Assembly: GCA_029860345.1 (NCBI GenBank)
Contig: JAOUBJ010000001.1
Span: 383,089-447,088 of the forward strand
DNA from: Candidatus Zixiibacteriota bacterium
GTDB taxonomy: Bacteria > Zixibacteria > MSB-5A5 > GN15 > FEB-12
Direction of reading: 5' to 3'
Length of the DNA: 64,000 bases
The translations under genes were made by a program, and so were the position numbers. Under the pieces are notes generated by a model. That model was not told where the DNA came from. It was given only the letters and a program-made list of their open reading frames with translations, and did no database searches. Within the stretch, counting starts at the first letter, position 1; every line of letters begins with the position of its first letter. This document shows positions 1 through 9,000 of the stretch, piece after piece.

Positions 1-878
1 GTGGTGGATCTGTGGTGGATGCCACCAAGTTCATTGCCGCGGCGGCTTGCTTCAAAGGCGCCGACCCATGGGCCATTCTCAGTCAGTGGAAACCGGTCAG
101 AGAGGCGGTGCCTTTCGGTTCGGTGCTGACACTGCCCGGTACCGGGTCGGAGATGAACTCAGGCTCGGTGATATCGCGCGCCGAAACCGATCAGAAACTG
201 TTCTTCAACTCACCGGCTGTCTACCCGCAGTTTTCTATTCTTGATCCCGAGACGACATTCAGCCTGCCGACAAGGCAAACAATCAACGGCATTATCGATG
301 CCTATGTTCATGTCGCCGAGCAGTACCTGACATACCCGGTTAACTCTCCTCTGCAGGATCGATACTGCGAATCAGTCTTGCTGACTCTCATTGAAGAGGG
401 GCCCAAAGTTCTGAGAGAGCCCAACGACTACGATGCCCGCGCCAATGTCATGTGGTGCGCCACTTGCGCACTAAACGGTTCGGTCGCTCCCGGTACCCCG
501 AGCGATTGGGCGACGCATATAATCGGCCATGAGATCACCGCCCAGTACGGCCTGGACCATGCGCAAACATTGGCCCTGGTTCTGCCGGGAACTCTCCAGG
601 TCCAAAGAGAGGCCAAGAAAGATAAGCTGTTGCAGTATGGCGCACGAGTGTTTGGCATCGACAGTGGTGCAGACGACGAACGTATCGACGCGACTATTAC
701 TGCGACCGAAGAGTTCTTCCGTTCACTGGGTCAGATGACACGCCTGTCCGAGTATGAAATCGCCGACGAAGCTTGCGATATCATTGCCAGGCGGATGGGC
801 GCCAAGCCGGTGAAGTTCGGCGAGCATCAGGATATCGGCCAGGACAAAACGCGGGAGATAATGAAGCTGAGGGTGTGA
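1..878 (+). CDS. yqhD: NADPH-dependent aldehyde/alcohol dehydrogenase, YqhD type (5' end outside window)
   Basis: Iron-containing (group III) alcohol dehydrogenase that reduces aldehydes with NADPH in the cytoplasm. The frame is open from base 3, where it reads GGSVVDATKF, matching the nucleotide-binding GGGSVIDGTKF segment of YqhD, so roughly the first 100 residues are missing. Visible family features are LPGTGSEMNSG, the metal-site segments DAYVHVAEQY and YGLDHAQTL, and a C-terminal GEHQDI that supplies the last His. Similarity to E. coli YqhD runs through to the C-terminus. An internal ATG at 18 lies inside the conserved fold and is not a start. The stop is followed at once by the terminator of the opposing tRNA-Sec. 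The YqhD assignment is from recalled sequence; the physiological substrate cannot be told. Confidence 0.9.
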   Translation, partial: GGSVVDATKFIAAAACFKGADPWAILSQWKPVREAVPFGSVLTLPGTGSEMNSGSVISRAETDQKLFFNSPAVYPQFSILDPETTFSLPTRQTINGIIDAYVHVAEQYLTYPVNSPLQDRYCESVLLTLIEEGPKVLREPNDYDARANVMWCATCALNGSVAPGTPSDWATHIIGHEITAQYGLDHAQTLALVLPGTLQVQREAKKDKLLQYGARVFGIDSGADDERIDATITATEEFFRSLGQMTRLSEYEIADEACDIIARRMGAKPVKFGEHQDIGQDKTREIMKLRV

Positions 879-879
879 G

Positions 880-913
880 AAAAAGTGTACGTTCTTGGAA
901 CCGCATGTACAAA
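880..913 (-). terminator. Candidate terminator downstream of tRNA-Sec
   Basis: On the minus strand, just past the tRNA 3' end, TGTAC pairs with GTACA around an inner GTTC/GAAC stem with a CAA loop and a five-base bulge. It is followed by CTTTTTCT. The position fits intrinsic termination of the tRNA transcript, but the stem is bulged. Confidence 0.4.
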
Positions 914-915
914 AG

Positions 916-1009
916 CGGAAGGGGTGGGAATCGAACCCACCGGGGACAGCATAACTGCCCCCCACACGGCTTTGAAGGCCGGGACCGCCACCAGACGGCA
1001 TCCGCTTCC
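916..1009 (-). tRNA. selC: tRNA-Sec (anticodon UCA)
   Basis: A 94-nt minus-strand gene with the hallmarks of selenocysteine tRNA. It starts GGAAGCGG, has the anticodon loop CUUCAAA (anticodon UCA) on a GGC/GCC stem, a long G-rich variable arm (GGGGGCAGUUAUGCUGUCCCC), a T arm GUGGG-UUCGAUU-CCCAC, and ends CCUUCC plus discriminator G. CCA is not encoded (GC then UUUU follows). The acceptor pairs well except for an apparent C-C mismatch at pair 6. Closely similar in layout to E. coli selC. It implies UGA recoding in this genome, although selA, selB and selD are not in the window. Confidence 0.93.
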
Positions 1010-1015
1010 GAAAAC

Positions 1016-1044
1016 AATATAGGAAATCGGACAAGCGACGGCAA
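1016..1044 (-). promoter_or_regulatory. Candidate sigma-70 promoter of tRNA-Sec
   Basis: Minus strand: TTGCCG at 1044-1039, a 17-nt spacer, then TATATT at 1021-1016. Transcription would begin about seven bases downstream, at the first base of the mature tRNA (1009). Confidence 0.5.
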
Positions 1045-1181
1045 ACTCAGAATTCACAGCTGTCAGGCGAGCCGACAAGTCGGTTTCTCGCGCTACGCGC
1101 GCCGTCACCCTATCTTTGGCTCGGCACAATAACCGCAAGTGCGTGTTTCAGTGATTGGCAGATTTAACCGACAAACAGGTT

Positions 1182-2012
1182 ATGGCAGTGAAAAAAGTAG
1201 CATTCCAGGGCGAACGAGGCGCCTTCTCCGAGCAGGCGGCCCGTCAGTTGGCCGGTAGTTCGGCGCGAGTTATCCCCTGCGATTCGTTCGACACTTTGTT
1301 TGACAGAGTCGAGTCCGGCAAGGCGACGGCCGGGGTTATTCCAATCGAGAATTCGTTGATTGGATCGATCCATCGCAACTACGATCTGCTGTTGGAGCGT
1401 GACCTTCATGTAATCGACGAGACCCAGGTGCGGGTGCTGCACTGTTTGATAGCTCCACCCGGAGTTACCGTGCGCAGGGTCAAAAAGGTTTTCTCCCACC
1501 CGGCGGCTCTGGATCAGTGCCGCAGGTTTTTCACCAAGCATCCGGGCCTGTCCGCTGAACCGTTCTACGACACGGCCGGTGCGGTCAAGATGCTCTCAGA
1601 GGAAACACCTCCCAATGCCGCCGCGATAGCCTCTCCCCTGGCCGCTGAAATCTACGGTATGAAAGTACTGCGCAAGTCGATCGAGGATGAAAAGTTCAAC
1701 TTCACCCGTTTCCTGTTGTTGTCAAAAAAGATGCGACCAGTGCGCGGTGTGGCCAAAACATCGGTGGTGTTCTCATTGAAGAACGAACCGGGAAATCTCT
1801 ACCGTGCCCTGTCGGTGTTCGCACTGCGTGATATCGATCTGCGTAAGATCGAGTCGCGCCCCTCCCGACGCAAGGCATGGCAGTATTACTTCTATGTCGA
1901 TTTCATTGGATCGCTGGACGAGGATCGGGTGAAGTATGCATTGGCCAATCTCGATGAGATCACGCATTTTGTCCGGATACTCGGCTGCTACCCGGCCCGC
2001 GTGAACGGGTGA
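1182..2012 (+). CDS. pheA: Prephenate dehydratase (monofunctional P-protein)
   Basis: Converts prephenate to phenylpyruvate, the committed step of phenylalanine synthesis; cytoplasmic. The start is taken at ATG 1182 (276 aa) because MAVKKVAFQGERGAFSEQAA aligns with the family N-terminus. The frame extends to a TTG at 1155, which lacks a Shine-Dalgarno sequence. Residues about 5-180 form the two-lobed dehydratase domain, with the catalytic NFTRF motif (Thr of T-R-F) near residue 173. The rest is an ACT domain with KIESRPSR, the ESRP motif that binds phenylalanine for feedback inhibition. There is no chorismate mutase domain. It stands alone between tRNA-Sec and a repeat-filled gap. Confidence 0.93.
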   Translation: MAVKKVAFQGERGAFSEQAARQLAGSSARVIPCDSFDTLFDRVESGKATAGVIPIENSLIGSIHRNYDLLLERDLHVIDETQVRVLHCLIAPPGVTVRRVKKVFSHPAALDQCRRFFTKHPGLSAEPFYDTAGAVKMLSEETPPNAAAIASPLAAEIYGMKVLRKSIEDEKFNFTRFLLLSKKMRPVRGVAKTSVVFSLKNEPGNLYRALSVFALRDIDLRKIESRPSRRKAWQYYFYVDFIGSLDEDRVKYALANLDEITHFVRILGCYPARVNG

Positions 2013-2217
2013 CGCGGTCAATCGCTTTTTGTGCTTCGCACTCGTTGAATTTCAGATATAGCACGGGCCTGCTTTCGCGTGTAGTTTCCGTGTGAACTTG
2101 GTACCCCACCCAAAGCGCTTCGCGTCGGGTGGGTTTACTTTGTGCAAAGAGGATTCCACCTGTCGCTTCGCTCTGGGTGGAGTACCGAAGACAGAGCGCT
2201 CATAGTACGGCTACGCT

Positions 2218-2241
2218 CACCCCTCGACTCCGCTCGGGGTG
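2218..2241. repeat. Constant-loop hairpin unit (CACCC/GGGTG stem)
   Basis: The stem CACCC...GGGTG encloses the core CTCGACTCCGCTCG. The same core recurs at 2330, 20039, 42231, 42268, 42547, 53317 and 53439 with different closing stems. Confidence 0.75.
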
Positions 2242-2329
2242 ACATGGTGTCGAAACCTCGCTTCGCGGCCATAAATGGCTCTGACTCCCTTCGGACCAGG
2301 GGTTTCCGACCACATTGATTTGACCGTGT

Positions 2330-2353
2330 CACCCTGAGCGGAGTCGAAGGGTC
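2330..2353. repeat. Constant-loop hairpin unit next to glnS stop
   Basis: Reverse orientation copy: CACCC, core TGAGCGGAGTCGAA, then GGGT. It lies four bases past the glnS stop codon, so it could cap or end the glnS transcript, but no T-run follows it on the minus strand. Confidence 0.75.
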
Positions 2354-2357
2354 GCCC

Positions 2358-4055
2358 CTACTTTCCCTTTTGACCCTTGTTGATCTTGGCCCAGGTATCA
2401 CGCAGAGTTACGGTGCGGTTGAATACCAGTTTGTCCGGCGTTGAATCTTTGGCGTCAACACAGAAATATCCCTGGCGTTCAAACTGGTAGGTTGTTCCCA
2501 CCTTGGCATCCTTGGCAGCCGGTTCCAGTTTGGATTGGTCGAGGATTTCCAGCGAGTTCGGATTCAGGTTCGACGTAAAATCTTCGCCCTCTTCTGTAGC
2601 CAGGGGATTCTCCTTTGCAAACAGATGATCAAAGAAGCGCAAAGTGGCGTCAATAGCATGTTCGGCCGATACCCAGTGCAACGTGGCCTTAACCTTGCGC
2701 CCATCCGGCGAGGAACCGCCGCGCGACTCGGGATCATAGGTGCATCTCAATTCCACGATATTGCCATCGTCGTCCTTGATGGCTTCCTTGCATTTGATAA
2801 AGTAGGCGTATCGGAGCCGAACCTCGCGTCCCGGCGCCAGCCTGAAGAACTTCTTGGGCGGGTCTTCGTGGAAATCATCGCGCTCGATATACAGGGCCTT
2901 CGAAAACGGCACTTGGCGCGTCCCGGCAGAGTCATCTTCCGGGTTGTTGATTGCTTCCAACTCTTCGGTCTGACCTTCGGGGTAGTTCTCGATCACAACT
3001 TTGAGCGGTTTAAGCACGCCCATAAGACGCGGCGCATGTTTGTTGAGGTCTTCTCTAACCGCAAATTCGAGATCGGCCATCGAGACGATACTGTCGCGCT
3101 TGGCTACTCCGATACGCTCCAGAAAAGTGCGGATCGCTTTAGGCGTGTATCCTCTTCGCCGCAGTCCGGCTATGGTCGGCAGTCTGGGATCATCCCAACC
3201 GGTGACATGACCCTCGGTGACGAGTTTGAGCAGCCTGCGCTTGCTGAGCACGGTGTAACTTAGATTCATTCGCGCAAACTCAATCTGCTGGGGATGGAAC
3301 ACTTCCAATTGGTCGAGGAACCAATCATATAAGGGTCGGTGGTCCTCAAACTCCAGCGAGCAGAGCGAATGGGTAATGCCTTCGATCGAATCGGACAGAC
3401 AGTGCGTGAAGTCATACATCGGGTAGATACACCACTCGTCGCCGGTGCGATGGTGGTGAGCGTGCAGGATGCGATAGAGCACCGGGTCGCGCATGTTCAG
3501 GTTGCCGGAGGCCATGTCGATTTTCGCCCGCAGTACGCGCGTACCGTCCGGAAAATCGCCTGCTTTCATTTTCGCGAACAAATCCAGGTTTTCATCGACC
3601 GAACGATCCCGGTATGGACTGTTCTTGCCCGGTTCGGTCAGGGTGCCCCGATACTCGCGGGTCTCGTCGGCGTTGAGATCGCAGACATACGCCTGTCCGA
3701 TCTTGATCAATTGAACGGCGTGCTCATAGAGTTGATGAAAGTAGTCCGAAGCATAGTACAGCCGGTCTTCCCAGTCGCAACCCATCCACCGAATGTCCTC
3801 CAGGATGGAGTCCACAAACTCAACCTCTTCTTTGACCGGGTTGGTATCATCAAATCTGAGGTTGCACAGACCGCCAAACTCGGCCGCCATACCGAAATTG
3901 AGACAGAAGGCCTTGGCGTGGCCGATGTGCAAACAACCGTTGGGTTCCGGGGGAAAACGAGTATGCACCCTTCCCTCATGTTTTCCTTTGGCGACATCGT
4001 CTGAGATGATGGTTCTTATGAAATTGGATGGTGCCGTTGCTTCGTTATCTGACAT
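2358..4055 (-). CDS. glnS: Glutaminyl-tRNA synthetase
   Basis: Class I aminoacyl-tRNA synthetase that charges tRNA-Gln. The start is taken at ATG 4055 (565 aa; [17 protein letters not shown]), which matches E. coli GlnRS; a GTG at 4079 would add eight residues. [16 protein letters not shown] holds the HIGH motif near residues 30-45, and VLSKRRL is the KMSKS equivalent. [30 protein letters not shown] and the C-terminal [13 protein letters not shown] are all typical. Full-length, with both beta-barrel anticodon-binding domains. Its presence suggests direct glutaminylation rather than the GatCAB route, although GatCAB could coexist. Transcribed away from the MarR gene. Confidence 0.97.
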   Translation of the reverse strand: MSDNEATAPSNFIRTIISDDVAKGKHEGRVHTRFPPEPNGCLHIGHAKAFCLNFGMAAEFGGLCNLRFDDTNPVKEEVEFVDSILEDIRWMGCDWEDRLYYASDYFHQLYEHAVQLIKIGQAYVCDLNADETREYRGTLTEPGKNSPYRDRSVDENLDLFAKMKAGDFPDGTRVLRAKIDMASGNLNMRDPVLYRILHAHHHRTGDEWCIYPMYDFTHCLSDSIEGITHSLCSLEFEDHRPLYDWFLDQLEVFHPQQIEFARMNLSYTVLSKRRLLKLVTEGHVTGWDDPRLPTIAGLRRRGYTPKAIRTFLERIGVAKRDSIVSMADLEFAVREDLNKHAPRLMGVLKPLKVVIENYPEGQTEELEAINNPEDDSAGTRQVPFSKALYIERDDFHEDPPKKFFRLAPGREVRLRYAYFIKCKEAIKDDDGNIVELRCTYDPESRGGSSPDGRKVKATLHWVSAEHAIDATLRFFDHLFAKENPLATEEGEDFTSNLNPNSLEILDQSKLEPAAKDAKVGTTYQFERQGYFCVDAKDSTPDKLVFNRTVTLRDTWAKINKGQKGK

Positions 4056-4115
4056 GTTCTCACTTTCTGTGTTATTCACAAACTATGGCCTCACCCTTAT
4101 GGCGAGATTTCGGCA

Positions 4116-4144
4116 ATGATAACTATCCGGCCCGCGATTGTAAA
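4116..4144 (-). promoter_or_regulatory. Candidate glnS promoter
   Basis: Minus strand: TTTACA at 4144-4139, a 17-nt spacer, then TATCAT at 4121-4116, about 60 bases before the glnS ATG. Confidence 0.45.
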
Positions 4145-4185
4145 TCGAATTATTCCCAAAAGGAGTCATAGGAGAGCGAGCGACC

Positions 4186-4221
4186 ATGAGTACAGTTCGT
4201 GGTTCTGCCTTGAGAAAATAG
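4186..4221 (+). CDS. Possible 11-codon leader ORF upstream of marR
   Basis: An ATG at 4186 preceded by AGGAG and GGAG opens an 11-codon frame (MSTVRGSALRK) that stops at the first base of a GTTGC-GATT-GCAAC palindrome, about 57 bases before the MarR gene. The ribosome site is stronger than that of the regulator. It could be a leader peptide or chance; too short for codon statistics. Confidence 0.2.
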   Translation: MSTVRGSALRK

Positions 4222-4234
4222 TTGCGATTGCAAC
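4221..4234. promoter_or_regulatory. Palindrome, candidate MarR operator
   Basis: GTTGC-GATT-GCAAC is a perfect 5-4-5 inverted repeat 43 bases ahead of the MarR start. MarR dimers bind short TTGC/GCAA-type palindromes and usually repress themselves and the adjacent pump, so this is a plausible operator. Confidence 0.35.
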
Positions 4235-4277
4235 GATCTCTTCGTACCATATTCAGCCCGATCGACAGGGTTCAATT

Positions 4278-4739
4278 ATGAGTAAACACCGAAACATATT
4301 GTCACCCCCTTTTGGACGCACCATCGGCATGACAGCCAGGGCGTTCAAGAAGAGGCTGAGCCGCAATCTGCTCAACTCCGGAACCGATATCACGGCCGAT
4401 CAGTTTATTACACTGATGAATGTGCGACTCAGAAACGGACTGTGTCAGCGGTCGGTTACGGACATACTCGGATGCGACAAGACCAAGACGACGCGGATTA
4501 TTGACGCTCTGGAGAAAAGAAAACTGGTCACCCGGGTGCCTGACAAAGTGGACCGACGACAAAAGATTGTTCATGTCACGACCAAAGGTAGAGCGACCTG
4601 TCTTCGGCTTCAGTTAGTTGGAGAAACAACACAAAAGGAAGCGCTTCGCGGAGTGCAGGCAGGCCGGTTGAAAATCTGCCGCGGAGTGCTGGATCAGGTT
4701 TTGGATAACCTGAATAGGAGAGATGAAACCAATGATTGA
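4278..4739 (+). CDS. MarR-family transcriptional regulator
   Basis: Dimeric winged-helix regulator, 153 aa from ATG 4278, which is preceded by CAGGG. An open extension back to 4116 has no similarity and is discarded. The fold is clear: helices, then RSVTDILGCDKTKTTRIIDALEKRKLVTRVPDKVDRRQKIVHVTTKGR, i.e. recognition helix (about residues 65-83) and the D-x-R-D/R-x wing (KVDRRQKIVHVT). MarR proteins commonly repress efflux operons and release DNA on binding phenolic or lipophilic ligands. The RND adaptor and pump follow on the same strand after 120 bases, so it probably controls them. The effector is unknown. Confidence 0.88.
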   Translation: MSKHRNILSPPFGRTIGMTARAFKKRLSRNLLNSGTDITADQFITLMNVRLRNGLCQRSVTDILGCDKTKTTRIIDALEKRKLVTRVPDKVDRRQKIVHVTTKGRATCLRLQLVGETTQKEALRGVQAGRLKICRGVLDQVLDNLNRRDETND

Positions 4740-4859
4740 TCATAGGTGCAGATGCAATCGTCATAAGAGCAACCGTTGGGGATGCCGGGTCGTTACGTCC
4801 GGCCTGATAAATCCCAATATCTGTCGGTCGCCTTACTCCACTTTGTGCGGGGAGCATTC

Positions 4860-6002
4860 ATGAACCGAGTTACCAAGGTTATCTTGCCGCTCGTGATTCT
4901 GGGCTTGGGCGCGCTTTCCATGATGGTATTTCTGGGACTGCGCTCGGACCCGCCGCCGCGGGAACACACTCCACGACCGAAGATCGTTCAGGCTTATCTG
5001 GTGGATATTCATCCGGTAGCTACAGATATCACCGCCTATGGCCGGGTGGTCAGCGCACAACCGCTGGAATTGTACAGTGAAGTATCCGGAGAACTTATGT
5101 CCGGCCAGGTTGAGTTTCAGCCGGCTCAGGATTTTTCCAGGGGTGATCTCCTGCTCAAGATTGACGATCGACAGGCCCGGTTGCGGCTGAACAGTTCCAA
5201 GAGCGAACTTCTATCGGCTCTGGCCATGGCCCTGCCTGAGATCAAGACCGACTTTGGCGAGGCGTGGGAAGATTGGCGGGAGTTTTTCTCCGGCTGTGAC
5301 TTTGATCGCGGCCTCCCGGCCTTGCCCGAGACATCCAGCGAACGCCTAAAGCTGCTGCTGGCCCGATTCAATGTTTATAAGTTGTATTACGCAGTACGAG
5401 ATCACGAGATCGTGCTTGAGAAGCACCTGTTTTACGCACCCTTCGACGGGTCGATTCTCCAGGTCAACCTGAGGTCCGGCTCGACGGCTCGTAGCGGCAG
5501 CCTGCTGGGCAGCATAATCAGTCTGGAGCGACAGGAGGTGCAGGTGTCGCTGCCTGCCTCAGAACTCGGTTGGATCGACGACAGCCGACCGGTGGTTTTG
5601 ACCTCTTCTGAGACCGCCGAGAGTTGGCGCGGCCGCGTGGCGCGTATCGGCAAAAACGTCGACACACGCACCCAGACGGTTGATCTGTTTGTGGCCGTTG
5701 ATCAGCACGGCGCACCGCCGTTGTTGAATGGAGTTTTCCTGCAGGCATCGATTCCCGGTCGCACGATCGACAGCGCCGTGACGATTCCTCGTAGCGCCAT
5801 CTACGATGACAAAAGCGTCTACCGGGTTGTAGACAGCAAGCTGCAAAGCTGCGAAGTCACCGTTGCCCGCTGGGAGGTTGACTCGGCAATAGTTGCGGCG
5901 GGCCTCAATAACGGGGATACCTTGGTGGTCGAGGCGTTACAGGGTGTGACTGCGGGAATGCCGGCTACGCCAAAACTGAGCAGCGATGAAGGAAATCTCT
6001 GA
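4860..6002 (+). CDS. RND efflux periplasmic adaptor (membrane fusion protein)
   Basis: Links an inner-membrane RND pump to an outer-membrane channel. The start is ATG 4860 (380 aa) behind GGGGAG; the 28-residue upstream extension is spurious. Residues about 1-24 are an uncleaved or signal anchor helix (VTKVILPLVILGLGALSMMVFLGL). Next come the half-lipoyl/barrel-sandwich segments (VVSAQPLELYSEVSGELM and LFYAPFDGSILQVNLRSGSTARSGSLLGSIISL), a short alpha-helical hairpin, a beta-barrel and a membrane-proximal domain. The helical hairpin is not a simple coiled coil: it contains an odd acidic/aromatic stretch (EAWEDWREFFSGCDF). The last base overlaps the pump start (TGATG), so the two are translationally coupled. 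No outer-membrane factor is adjacent. Confidence 0.9.
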   Translation: MNRVTKVILPLVILGLGALSMMVFLGLRSDPPPREHTPRPKIVQAYLVDIHPVATDITAYGRVVSAQPLELYSEVSGELMSGQVEFQPAQDFSRGDLLLKIDDRQARLRLNSSKSELLSALAMALPEIKTDFGEAWEDWREFFSGCDFDRGLPALPETSSERLKLLLARFNVYKLYYAVRDHEIVLEKHLFYAPFDGSILQVNLRSGSTARSGSLLGSIISLERQEVQVSLPASELGWIDDSRPVVLTSSETAESWRGRVARIGKNVDTRTQTVDLFVAVDQHGAPPLLNGVFLQASIPGRTIDSAVTIPRSAIYDDKSVYRVVDSKLQSCEVTVARWEVDSAIVAAGLNNGDTLVVEALQGVTAGMPATPKLSSDEGNL

Positions 6003-9000
6003 TGCGCCGGGTTATTGCCTACCTCATTCGCTATCCGGTGTGGACGCACGTGCTGTTGTTCAGTGTGATCGGTTTTGGTTTGATCTCTCTGGTCCAGTTG
6101 CGTTACTCTTTCTTTCCCGAGACTACACCCAGCGTGATCACAATCCAGGTCGCCTATCCCGGTGCTTCGCCTGACGAGGTTGCCGAAGGTGTAGTACTCA
6201 AGATAGAGGAGAATCTCGACGGACTGCAGGGAGTCGACCGAGTGACTTCCGTCTCCAGAGAGAATTTCGCTACGGTGAGTGTTGAGATCACTCGAGAGGC
6301 GGAACTGGACAAAGTTCTGACCGATGTGAAAAATGCTATCGATCGTATCAACTCTTTCCCGGTTGACGCCGAGAAGCCGGTGATCTTTGAACAGAAGTTC
6401 CGCATGCGGTCTTTGTCGGTGGTCTTGTACGGTTCTACCGACTTGTACAACCTGAAGTATATCGCCGAAGAATTCCGAGATGAACTGATGGCCACAGAAG
6501 GCATTTCGCAGGTGTCTTTTGAAGGATTGCCCAACCTTGAGTTTGCAATCGAAGTGTCCGAGTCGGACCGGCGACGCTACGGTATCGGTTTCGATGAAAT
6601 CACAGCCGCTGTTCGCAAAGCCAACCTGAACATTTCCGGCGGCAAATTCGAAACAAGGGACGAAGAGATCCTGATCCGCGCCTGGGGTCGGGATTACTAC
6701 GCTTCGGAACTTTACGACCTGCCGGTGCGTGGAGCTCAAGACGGCAGTGTTGTCTATCTGCGGGACCTGGCAACCGTCACCGAACAGTGGGAAGACATTC
6801 CGGATAAACGGTACTACAACAACCAAACCGCCGTCATCCTCAATCTTGATCAGACTGAGCAGGAAGATATAATTGCCATCGCCGACAGCACCAGAGCGTA
6901 CATTCAACGCTTCAACGATTCGCACGAAAAGGTGCAGGCGGTCGTCTGGGATGACCGCACTATTCCGTTAAGACAGCGTATCGATTTGTTGATGAAGAAC
7001 GGGCTGATCGGTTTGATGCTGGTCATAATGGCCCTGGGGTTCTTCCTGAAACTGAGACTGTCATTCTGGGTCGCCGTCGGCATTCCGTTCTCGTTTGCGG
7101 GTATGTTGATCGTGGCCGGGTTTTGGGGAATCACTATCAACGTGATTTCGCTATTCGGAATGATCATCGTGGTAGGTATCCTCGTCGACGATGCCATTGT
7201 CGTGGCCGAGAATATTTACAGCCACTATGAACGCGGGGCGCCGGCGCTGAAAGCGGCCATTGACGGCACGATGGAAGTTCTGGCGCCGGTGACAACTTCG
7301 GTGTTGACAACGGTTATTGCATTTGTCCCTTACTTCTTTCTCGACGGCATGCTCGGCAAGTTCATCTGGCACATGGCGCTGGTGGTTATTGCGTCGTTGT
7401 TGTTTTCGCTGGTGGAGGCTTTCTTTGTCCTCCCGGTTCACCTGGCTCACTCACGCGGTCTCGACATAAAACAATCAATCCCGGCAATTCGTCGGAAGAT
7501 CGAAGGTATAATCCACGTGCTAACGCATCGCGTCTATGCTCCGTTTTTGCGCAAGGCGTTAACATACAAGTGGATCACAATAGTTACACCCATCGCCCTC
7601 GTAATGATGACCTACGGCATGATCCGAGGCGGCCTGATCGGCGTGACGATCTTTCCCTTTGTGGACCGAGATACAATTCCAATCAACGTCTCGCTGGTGG
7701 CCGGACGACAGGAAAAGGACACCGACTCTCTACTGGCTCACGTCGAGCGGGTTTGCTGGCAGATTAACGATGAGATCAAAAGCGAACGCGAAGACTCGGC
7801 CGACGTCGTCCTGGGCATCAAGCGAGAGATTGGCACCAACTCGCTGGGAGAGTCCGGTGGTCATGCCGGACGAATTACGCTGCAACTTCTGGACGCCGAA
7901 CTTCGCGACATGCAGAGCTATCTCATTGCCAACCGAATCAGGGGCGCCGTGGGGTCTCTGCCCCAGGTTGAGAATATCACATACGGAGGATCGGGGCACT
8001 TCGGCAAACCGATTTCGGTCAGCCTGCGGGGTCACGACTTTGAACAGTTGGACAAAGCGCGTGACCTCTTGGTGGCGCGAATGGGAGAGTTCAGCATACT
8101 CAAGGATGTAACCGACTCCGATCAGGAAGGTCGGCGTGAGATTGATATCAAACTCAAGGCACGAGCCCATGCGCTTGGTCTCACCCTGCAGGATGTGGCC
8201 GGTCAGGTGCGGCAGGGATACTTCGGCCAGGAGATCCAACGCATCCAGCGGGGACGCGACGAAATCAGGGTGTGGGTACGGTATCGCCGTGAAGATCGGC
8301 TGGCTCTGGGACAGATAGATCAGATGCGCATTGTTGCTCCCAGCGGCAACGTCTACCCTTTCAGCGAGCTGGCCGCCTACAGTATTAAACGCGGGCTTAC
8401 AACCATCAACCATGTCGATCGCAAACGCGAAATCAAGGTCGAGGCAAACCCGACCGAGGTGGAGGCGGACCTGCCACCGATCCTGGCTCAGATTGAAGAT
8501 GATGTTCTGCCCGGCATACTGGCGCAGGTGCAGGGGGTCACGGCTTCCTTCGAAGGCCAATCGCGCGACCAGATGAAGATGCTGAAATCTATGCGCAGGA
8601 CTTTTCCGGTAGCTCTGTTGGGAATGCTCGTCCTGGTGGTATTGGTCTTCAGGTCCTACGCCCAGGCCGGCCTGATATTTTCGTTGATTCCCATCGGCGT
8701 GCTGGGCGCTATTTGGGGCCACGGCATCCAGGGGATTCAGATCAACATGCTTTCATTTGTGGGCATACTCGCCCTCTCGGGAATCATCATCAACGACGCA
8801 ATCATCTTAGTCGACCAGATCAACCGCAATCTAAGGCAGGGGCAGCAGGTGTTCGAGGCTGTCCACGCAGCCGGAGTGGCCCGCCTGAGACCGATTCTGT
8901 TGACCACTATTACCACGTCGCTGGGGCTGGCGCCGCTAATTCTGGAGACAAGCCGTCAGGCACAGTTCTTGATCCCGATGGCCGTAGCCATTGCTTATGG

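Larger units (their letters stand above)
2013..2357. other. Intergenic gap with palindromic repeats
   Basis: This 345-bp gap between convergent pheA and glnS has no credible gene. It contains two copies of a constant-loop hairpin (2218-2241 and 2330-2353, listed separately), GGGTGG/CCACCC-rich stretches around CGCTTCG, and a CCATAAATGG palindrome near 2270. Confidence 0.6.

Noticed and set aside
723-1138. Several short open frames over the tRNA-Sec region on both strands
   Set aside because: They are translations of the tRNA gene, its promoter and terminator.
5819-6925. A 368-codon minus-strand open frame
   Set aside because: Entirely antisense to the RND adaptor and pump, both of which have clear domain matches; typical high-GC shadow frame.
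7730-8722. A 330-codon minus-strand open frame
   Set aside because: Antisense to the pump porter domain; no ribosome site or family features.
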